Positions 30,066 to 35,653 of a DNA stretch of 35,653 bases are shown one piece after another. A program made the position numbers and the translations under genes. The notes beneath the pieces were generated by a model, which was not told the origin of the DNA, made no database searches, and saw only the letters and a list, made by a program, of their open reading frames with translations. Source of the stretch: Prevotellaceae bacterium. GTDB taxonomy: Bacteria > Bacteroidota > Bacteroidia > Bacteroidales > UBA932. Location of the stretch: the NCBI GenBank assembly GCA_031288865.1, contig JAITQN010000021.1:1-35653 (forward strand). Reading direction: 5' to 3'. Position 1 is the stretch's first letter; each line of letters starts with the position of its first letter.

Positions 30066-31250
30066 ATGCAAATAAAAATCACAGACGATATTTATTGGCT
30101 GGGTGTGAATGACCGGCGTAAACATTTATTCGAAAACATGTGGCCGTTGCCGCAAGGCGTGTCTTATAACTCTTATCTCATCATGGATGAACACACCGCG
30201 TTGGTGGATACGGTCGACTTTTCGGCTGCCTCCAATTATGTGGAGCGCCTTACCGCGCACTTGCAGGGCCGGAAGCTCGACTACCTTGTTATAAACCACA
30301 TGGAGCCCGACCATGCCGGGATGATTGACATCTTGCTGCGACTTTATCCCGATCTGCAAATTACAGGGAATAAAAAAACGTTCAAACTGCTGCAAAACTT
30401 TTTCGGCATTACCTCTAACCTGCGTGAAGTGGCCGACGGCGATATCATAGATTTGGGGAGTCATAAGTTGAAGTTTATATTTACCCCCTGGGTACACTGG
30501 CCCGAAACCATGATGACTTACGAAACAACGCATCAAATCCTCTTTTCGGGCGATGCGTTTGGAAGTTTCGGCACGCTCGACGGCGGAATTTTTGACGATG
30601 AAATTAATTTCCGGCATTACGAAAGCGAGATGCGCCGCTATTACTCAAACGTGGTGGGGCAATACTCCAATATGGTGCAGAAGGCGCTGGCTAAGTTGCA
30701 CGGCACGCCTGTGCGGATTATTTGCGCTACGCACGGCCCCGTGTGGCGGAGCGAGCCTTCAAAAATTATTAGTTTGTATGAACGCTGGAGCAAGCACGAA
30801 GCCAATCCCGGCGTGGTGATCGCTTTCGCTTCGATGTATGGGCACACCGAGCAGATGGCCGACTATCTTGCGCGGCGCATCACCGAGCAGGGCGTTCGCG
30901 ACATCCGGATATTCGACGTGTCGAAAACGCACCTTTCTTTTCTGATCAGTGAAATATGGAATTATTCGGGACTGCTGCTGGGCAGTTGCGCCTACAACGG
31001 CAACGCGCATCCCATGATGGAGCACTTGTGCGAGGTACTGTCGCACCTTGGGCCTAAAAACAAGCATGTGGGCATTTTCGGCTCTTGCAGCTGGAGTGGC
31101 GGAGGTGTGAAAAACATCAAAGCCTTTGTGGAGGCCGCAGAATTTATTCATACCGTTGACCCTGTTGAAGTGTCCGGAGCGCTCACGACGGACAATTACG
31201 CTTCATGCGACGCCTTGGCGTTGGCTATGGCGACTGCCATTCTGTCATAA
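30066..31250 (+). CDS. FprA family A-type flavodiiron protein
   Basis: NHMEPDHAGMID (diiron ligands), WPETMMTYE, LFSGDAFGSFG, flavodoxin domain IAFASMYGHTEQMADYLARR. Confidence 0.95.
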   Translation: MQIKITDDIYWLGVNDRRKHLFENMWPLPQGVSYNSYLIMDEHTALVDTVDFSAASNYVERLTAHLQGRKLDYLVINHMEPDHAGMIDILLRLYPDLQITGNKKTFKLLQNFFGITSNLREVADGDIIDLGSHKLKFIFTPWVHWPETMMTYETTHQILFSGDAFGSFGTLDGGIFDDEINFRHYESEMRRYYSNVVGQYSNMVQKALAKLHGTPVRIICATHGPVWRSEPSKIISLYERWSKHEANPGVVIAFASMYGHTEQMADYLARRITEQGVRDIRIFDVSKTHLSFLISEIWNYSGLLLGSCAYNGNAHPMMEHLCEVLSHLGPKNKHVGIFGSCSWSGGGVKNIKAFVEAAEFIHTVDPVEVSGALTTDNYASCDALALAMATAILS

Positions 31251-31272
31251 AATGTTCATGGCAGGGTTTTTG

Positions 31273-31293
31273 TTCTTACCCTTAGGGTAGGAA
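31273..31293. promoter_or_regulatory. 21-bp dyad TTCtTACCCT-T-AGGGTAgGAA upstream of grpE (operator-like)
   Basis: 9 of 10 arm positions complementary around one central base; immediately preceded by TTTG (31269-31272); 14 nt before ATG 31308. Confidence 0.45.
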
Positions 31294-31307
31294 TAAAGAA
31301 TAATTTT

Positions 31308-31865
31308 ATGAGCGAGACTGAAGATTTAAAAAAGGAACAGGAAAATCAGGATATTAATAGCGCGGCGGACGCCCCGGCCGGGGTATCCGCTACCGGCGAA
31401 AATGCCGGAAGTGTGACACCCGAGCCGTCGCCGGAGGAAAAAATGGCAGACCTCGAGAACAAGTATCTCCGCCTTGTGGCCGAATTTGACAATTACCGGA
31501 AGCGTACGGCGCGGGAACGGCTGGAGTTTCTGGCCATGGCCGGCGAAGACATGGTGAAAGGCCTGTTGCCGGTGCTCGACGATTTTGAACGCGCCGTGAA
31601 AGCAATACACGAAACCGACGACATCGCGGCGGTTCGCGAAGGCGTAGGCTTAATTTACACCAAGCTGTCGAAATATTTGGAATCGAAAGGGCTGAAGCAG
31701 ATCGATGCGCTGGGGAAGGACCTCAATACCGACGAGCACGACGCCGTGACCAAGTTCCCCGCGCCATCCGACGACAAAAAGGGCAAGGTAATAGACGTGG
31801 TACAACACGGCTATGCGCTGAACGGAAAGATTATCCGCTATGCAAAAGTAGTGGTAGGAGAATAA
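31308..31865 (+). CDS. grpE: Nucleotide exchange factor GrpE
   Basis: LENKYLRLVAEFDNYRKRTARERLEFLAMAGEDMVKGLLPVLDDFERAV; C-terminal VVQHGYALNGKIIRYAKVVV. Confidence 0.95.
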   Translation: MSETEDLKKEQENQDINSAADAPAGVSATGENAGSVTPEPSPEEKMADLENKYLRLVAEFDNYRKRTARERLEFLAMAGEDMVKGLLPVLDDFERAVKAIHETDDIAAVREGVGLIYTKLSKYLESKGLKQIDALGKDLNTDEHDAVTKFPAPSDDKKGKVIDVVQHGYALNGKIIRYAKVVVGE

Positions 31866-31871
31866 ACAATT

Positions 31872-33032
31872 ATGGCCAAAAGAGATTACTACGAAGTCCT
31901 GGAAGTGGGGCGCAACGCCACCGCCGAGGAAATCAAGAAGGCATACCGGAAGAAAGCCATCCAGTATCACCCCGACAAGAACCCCGGCGACAAGGCGGCC
32001 GAGGAACATTTTAAGGAAGCAGCCGAGGCATACGACATCCTGAGCAACCCCGATAAACGTTCGCGCTACGACCGCTTCGGTCATGCCGGCGTGAGCGGCG
32101 CTACCGGTGGCGGCCATGCCGGCGGATTTACGATGGACGACATCTTCTCGCAATTCGGCGATATTTTTGAGAACATGGGCTATGGCGGCTTCTCCGGCGC
32201 TTTCAGCAGCAGGGGAGGGCGCACGCGCCGCACCGTGTCGCGCGGCTCGGATATCCGCATCAGGGTTAGGCTCAACCTTACGGAAATAGCACATGGGGTG
32301 GAGAAGAAGATTAAAGTCAACAAGCAGGTGGCCTGCACAGCTTGTAAAGGCACGGGCGCCAAGGACGGCACGGCGTTTACCACCTGCGCAACCTGCAAAG
32401 GCTCCGGCGTGGTAACCCAAGTGGTGAATACCATCATGGGGCGTATGCAAACAACTTCCACTTGCCCGGCCTGCGGGGGCGAAGGCAAGGCCATACAAAC
32501 GCCCTGTGCGGTTTGTCGCGGAGCGGGCGTTCAGGCGCGGCAGGAGGAAATAGCGTTCAAGATACCCGCCGGCGTGAGCACGGGCATGCAGCTTTCCATT
32601 GCAGGAAAAGGAAACGCGGCGCGCAACGGCGGCATTAACGGCGACCTGCTGGTGGTCATCGAGGAGGACGAACATCCCGAACTCCAGCGCGACGGGCACG
32701 ACCTTATATATTCGCTGTTCGTCAGCGTGAGCGATGCGGCGCTGGGCACGATGGCCGAAATCCCCACGGTGGACGGGAAAGTCAAGATAAAAATCGAGCC
32801 CGGCACGCAGCCGGGTCGCGTGCTTCGCCTGCGGAATAAGGGGCTGCCCGAACTTAACGGCTACGGCACGGGCGACCTGCTCGTACACGTTAACGTGTGG
32901 ATCCCCAAAAAACTCGACAGGGAGGAGCAAAAAATATTGGAAAAACTGGCTGCGGCCAAGAACTTTCAACCGGCTCCCGACCGTAACGAAAAAAATTTCT
33001 TTGAACGAATGCGCCGTATGTTCGGACAGTGA
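31872..33032 (+). CDS. dnaJ: Molecular chaperone DnaJ
   Basis: J-domain with [11 protein letters not shown] region; four CxxCxGxG-type zinc motifs; C-terminal substrate-binding domain. Confidence 0.97.
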   Translation: MAKRDYYEVLEVGRNATAEEIKKAYRKKAIQYHPDKNPGDKAAEEHFKEAAEAYDILSNPDKRSRYDRFGHAGVSGATGGGHAGGFTMDDIFSQFGDIFENMGYGGFSGAFSSRGGRTRRTVSRGSDIRIRVRLNLTEIAHGVEKKIKVNKQVACTACKGTGAKDGTAFTTCATCKGSGVVTQVVNTIMGRMQTTSTCPACGGEGKAIQTPCAVCRGAGVQARQEEIAFKIPAGVSTGMQLSIAGKGNAARNGGINGDLLVVIEEDEHPELQRDGHDLIYSLFVSVSDAALGTMAEIPTVDGKVKIKIEPGTQPGRVLRLRNKGLPELNGYGTGDLLVHVNVWIPKKLDREEQKILEKLAAAKNFQPAPDRNEKNFFERMRRMFGQ

Positions 33033-33326
33033 TTATTGTCCGCGCATCTTTTCTTTTGTTTTCTTGAGCTGTGTCTTTAATACGTCCACGCAGGCCACCA
33101 CGGCCGTTTCAAACTTCTTGGCGTGACGCTCCACCACCACATCATTCCCGGGTATTTCGAGACGAATGGCCACCTTCTTATTCTCATGGTCGGGGGTCAG
33201 GCTTAATGACACTTCCGCCGCAATGATCCCATCGAAAAAGCGGTCTAATTTCGCTACTTTCTTGTTGATGTAGTCGGTCAGCTTTACATCAGCGTCGAAT
33301 TTTACCGATTGAATACGAATTTCCAT
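33033..33326 (-). CDS. hpf: Short ribosome hibernation promoting factor (HPF/RaiA family)
   Basis: MEIRIQSVKFDADVKLTDYINKKVAKLDRFFDGIIAAEVSLSL...VAIRLEIPGNDVVVERHAKKFETAVVACVDVLKTQLKK. Confidence 0.92.
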   Translation of the reverse strand: MEIRIQSVKFDADVKLTDYINKKVAKLDRFFDGIIAAEVSLSLTPDHENKKVAIRLEIPGNDVVVERHAKKFETAVVACVDVLKTQLKKTKEKMRGQ

Positions 33327-33352
33327 ACCATTAAATTTTAAATGTTATTACT

Positions 33353-34225
33353 CTATTTTCTCGGATGCGCTTCCTGATATACTTTCTTTAGTTTTTCGAA
33401 CGAATTGTGCGTATACACTTGTGTTGCCGCCAGACTGCTATGTCCCAGCACTTCCTTAATGCTGTTGAGGTCGGCGCCGTTGTTCAGCAGATGGGTGGCA
33501 AACGAGTGGCGCAGCATGTGCGGGCTCTTCTTTCCGCTAAAGCCCTCTCTGGATAATACGGTTTGTACGATATTGTTCACGGCCGACGGATATAATTTTT
33601 TCCCTTTGTCGGTTACAAACAGGTGCTCCGAACCGGGAAATGTTTCCTGTAACAAAGATACATAATTTTTCAGTTTTTTCATAATCGACGGCAAAAGCGG
33701 AATCTCACGCTCCTTGTCGCCTTTTCCCCGCACCCTGATGATGTTCTCTTTGAAAAAGGTGTGATGGGTTTTCAGCTCGATGAGTTCCGCGCGCCGCATT
33801 CCCGAGGCATAGAGCAGCTCCACCACCATCATGTTGCGCTGTGTGGCGTAGTCGTTGTTTGGGGTGGAGTTGTTGAGCATATTATTTAAGGAGTTGGCCT
33901 CAAAGAATGCGGGCAGGCGCTTGCTCATCTTGGGGCGCGCCACTTTCTGCAGCGGGTTGCTGCTCACAAGGCCCTCGCGGAGCAGGAATTTGAAATAGCA
34001 ATTCAGTGCGGTGATTTTGAGATTGGCGGTGCGGGCACTCAGCTTGCTGTCCAGCATGCTGGACACCCACGAGCGGACATCGGTCGCCGTGACGCCCGTA
34101 ACATCGTCGGTTTCGCTCAGGCCGGCGTAGGCCAGAAACCTCCGCACACAATCCAGATACGACTTCACCGTGTAGGCCGAGTAGTGTTTTTCGGATTTCA
34201 GGTAATTAGTAAAAGCTTCAAACAT
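33353..34225 (-). CDS. Tyrosine-type recombinase (XerC/XerD-like); start taken at 34225, not 34288
   Basis: N-terminal SAM-like domain (FTNYLKSEKHYSAYTVKSYLDCVRRF); catalytic LYASGMRRAELIEL, MLRHSFATHLLNNGADLNSIKEVLGHSSLAATQVYTH. Confidence 0.92.
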   Translation of the reverse strand: MFEAFTNYLKSEKHYSAYTVKSYLDCVRRFLAYAGLSETDDVTGVTATDVRSWVSSMLDSKLSARTANLKITALNCYFKFLLREGLVSSNPLQKVARPKMSKRLPAFFEANSLNNMLNNSTPNNDYATQRNMMVVELLYASGMRRAELIELKTHHTFFKENIIRVRGKGDKEREIPLLPSIMKKLKNYVSLLQETFPGSEHLFVTDKGKKLYPSAVNNIVQTVLSREGFSGKKSPHMLRHSFATHLLNNGADLNSIKEVLGHSSLAATQVYTHNSFEKLKKVYQEAHPRK

Positions 34226-34250
34226 AGTAAAAAAAAATGCCAACAAAAGA

Positions 34251-34258
34251 CAAATATA
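34251..34258 (-). promoter_or_regulatory. -7 element TATATTTG upstream of the recombinase
   Basis: Reverse complement of caaatata; partial -33 (ATTG) 20 nt upstream. Confidence 0.45.
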
Positions 34259-34314
34259 ATCTTTCCCCGGCACATTATCAATGGGCAACTGCGATTTGCT
34301 GCATCGCTGCTGCG

Positions 34315-34512
34315 TTAGTTGTTTTCTTCTTCCAGTTGCAGGTGTTGGCGATAAACGGCCCTTTTGATTTCGTCACGGCGTAATACCGATTTCTTCACGA
34401 ACGTTTTGCGGCTACGCAATTCGCGTATCACGCCGGTTTTTTCAAATTTCCGTTTAAATTTCTTCAGCGCGCGTTCAATGTTCTCGCCTTCTTTAACAGG
34501 TACTATAATCAT
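34315..34512 (-). CDS. rpsU: 30S ribosomal protein S21 (bS21)
   Basis: MIIVPVKEGENIERALKKFKRKFEKTGVIRELRSRKTFVKKSVLRRDEIKRAVYRQ. Confidence 0.97.
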   Translation of the reverse strand: MIIVPVKEGENIERALKKFKRKFEKTGVIRELRSRKTFVKKSVLRRDEIKRAVYRQHLQLEEENN

Positions 34513-34520
34513 AATGCAAC

Positions 34521-34530
34521 CACCTCCTTT
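34521..34530 (-). promoter_or_regulatory. Strong Shine-Dalgarno sequence (AAAGGAGGTG) for rpsU
   Basis: Reverse complement of cacctccttt, 8 nt before the ATG at 34512. Confidence 0.9.
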
Positions 34531-34542
34531 TATTTAGGGGGG

Positions 34543-34574
34543 CAAAGATATGAAATTATTTTTTAACTGCCAAA
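34543..34574 (-). promoter_or_regulatory. Bacteroidetes-type promoter (TTTG-N20-TATCTTTG) for rpsU
   Basis: Plus strand caaagata (34543-34550) and caaa (34571-34574), exactly 20 nt apart. Confidence 0.7.
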
Positions 34575-34744
34575 TAAGCGGGTGAAGTTTTGCAGAACGG
34601 AGCGTAGCGGTGCGGTAGCCACCGTCCCTGAATGCGGGCAGCAGCCGTCACACACAGCGGGAAAACTGCACTTTCAGGAACGATCGGGTGCAGTCGCCTA
34701 AGGAGAACGCGGGAAAAAAGCTGCTGGGTGCGGGGCGGCAATAG

Positions 34745-35653
34745 TTATCGGGACGGGCTTTTGAGCGTAACAAAGGTTATTTTTTGTTTTCTTTCCATAA
34801 TTAATGAGGTATAATATCTTTTGGCGTCCACCGGGCTGGCATAAATTCCCAAGAAAATTTTCTGCAATTCGTCTTTGTCGCCTTCTATTTTGCTTAAACC
34901 CTGTTTCATGTAACTAATAAAATCTGTTTTTTCTTTTTCAGTATATTTATCTGAAAATTCCGCTTTTCCGCTACACAAATCGCAAGCGATATAGTTAGTA
35001 CTAAAAAGATTATAATTGCTCAGCACCTGCTTGTCTAGCTGCAAGGCTACTTGCTGGTTAAACTTGTTGTTGGGCAATCCGGTCAGGGGTTGCAAATCGT
35101 TCTCCGCAAGCGGCTTTCCAAAATGGATATGTACCTGTCCTTTGGGTTGCATGACTCCCGTAAGAATACTGTTCAAGTCTTCGCCCGGCTGTTTTTCATA
35201 TATGCCGTTTTTCCGGGTAAGATACAGCTCGCGCGTTTTCAAAAAATCACAAGATTCCCACTCGTATGAAATGGAAATCGGCACAATATTCAAGCAGGCA
35301 AGCGCCTGTACCGGATTTTTGGGTGAACTCATATAAAACATTTTTATGATGCCCTGATCGGTGGCGTCTTTGCCGTTCTTGGTGCGCCCATTGCGCTGCG
35401 CTATCCAGACGGACTCGCGTTTCTCGAGCAGTGTATGGCGAATGTATTCCGACAAATCGAGCGAATTTTTGTAAAAATCTTTAATATTTCCGCCTCGAAT
35501 TACCTTAAACATTTTGTTCGACTTGCCAATATCTACCACCAATTGCGAGATCATCAGATTGCTTCCGAAAGTAATTTCCGAAGTGCGATGGTTTTCCAAA
35601 CATAGCGCATATTGCAATAGCGTAGCGTCAAGCATAATATCACGATGATTGGA
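34745..35653 (-). CDS. 1-acyl-sn-glycerol-3-phosphate acyltransferase-like protein, N-terminus beyond window end
   Basis: Frame stays open past the called M at 35635: ...SNHRDIMLDATLLQYAL (acyltransferase NHRD box); FKVIRGGN..., IHFGKPL. Confidence 0.75.
   Translation of the reverse strand, partial: SNHRDIMLDATLLQYALCLENHRTSEITFGSNLMISQLVVDIGKSNKMFKVIRGGNIKDFYKNSLDLSEYIRHTLLEKRESVWIAQRNGRTKNGKDATDQGIIKMFYMSSPKNPVQALACLNIVPISISYEWESCDFLKTRELYLTRKNGIYEKQPGEDLNSILTGVMQPKGQVHIHFGKPLAENDLQPLTGLPNNKFNQQVALQLDKQVLSNYNLFSTNYIACDLCSGKAEFSDKYTEKEKTDFISYMKQGLSKIEGDKDELQKIFLGIYASPVDAKRYYTSLIMERKQKITFVTLKSPSR

Noticed and set aside
31250-31308. CIRCE/HrcA operator before grpE
   Set aside because: The dyad TACCCT-T-AGGGTA does not resemble TTAGCACTC-N9-GAGTGCTAA.
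31650-32969. 439-aa minus-strand ORF
   Set aside because: Antisense shadow of grpE/dnaJ, which are unambiguous.
33353-34225. Tyrosine recombinase as evidence of an integrated mobile element
   Set aside because: It sits between rpsU and hpf, a setting typical of housekeeping Xer-type recombinases in Bacteroidetes; no att-like repeats or cargo seen.
34556-34741. 61-aa minus-strand ORF upstream of rpsU
   Set aside because: No recognisable domain or start context; overlaps the rpsU -33 box.

Overview
This window looks like a chromosomal segment from a Bacteroidales-like bacterium. Most of it is housekeeping gene content on both strands: rsmD, DUF3822, a DHH phosphoesterase, three consecutive FKBP-type PPIase lipoproteins, lepB, a nucleoside phosphorylase, pckA, recQ plus a 3'-5' exonuclease, maf, tRNA-Leu(CAG), an OmpR-type response regulator, cysM-like, mqnA, corA, nfeD, a RecD-like helicase, yggS, yidC, a DUF349 protein, trmD, ligA, a flavodiiron protein, grpE, dnaJ, hpf, a tyrosine recombinase, rpsU and an acyltransferase (cut by the window end). 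Accessory content is limited: an Rpn-family nuclease/transposase cut by the window start, a HicAB pair with a truncated HicB, and an AT-rich AbiEi/AbiEii-type toxin-antitoxin pair. The best items to follow up are: (1) a composite palindromic and tandem-repeat element at 5294-5697 between convergent genes; (2) five promoters with TTTG-N20-TAnnTTTG and exactly 20-nt spacing; (3) a strong Shine-Dalgarno sequence on rpsU, unusual for Bacteroidetes; (4) HicB lacking its C-terminal HTH; (5) tRNA-Leu lying wholly antisense inside the 3' end of the maf ORF; (6) dyads upstream of grpE and mqnA; (7) a GC-rich, possibly structured intergenic stretch upstream of rpsU. I saw no clearly unprecedented multi-gene system. 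Most novelty here is in noncoding and regulatory DNA and in gene-boundary oddities. Family calls come from reading the translations, with no database search.
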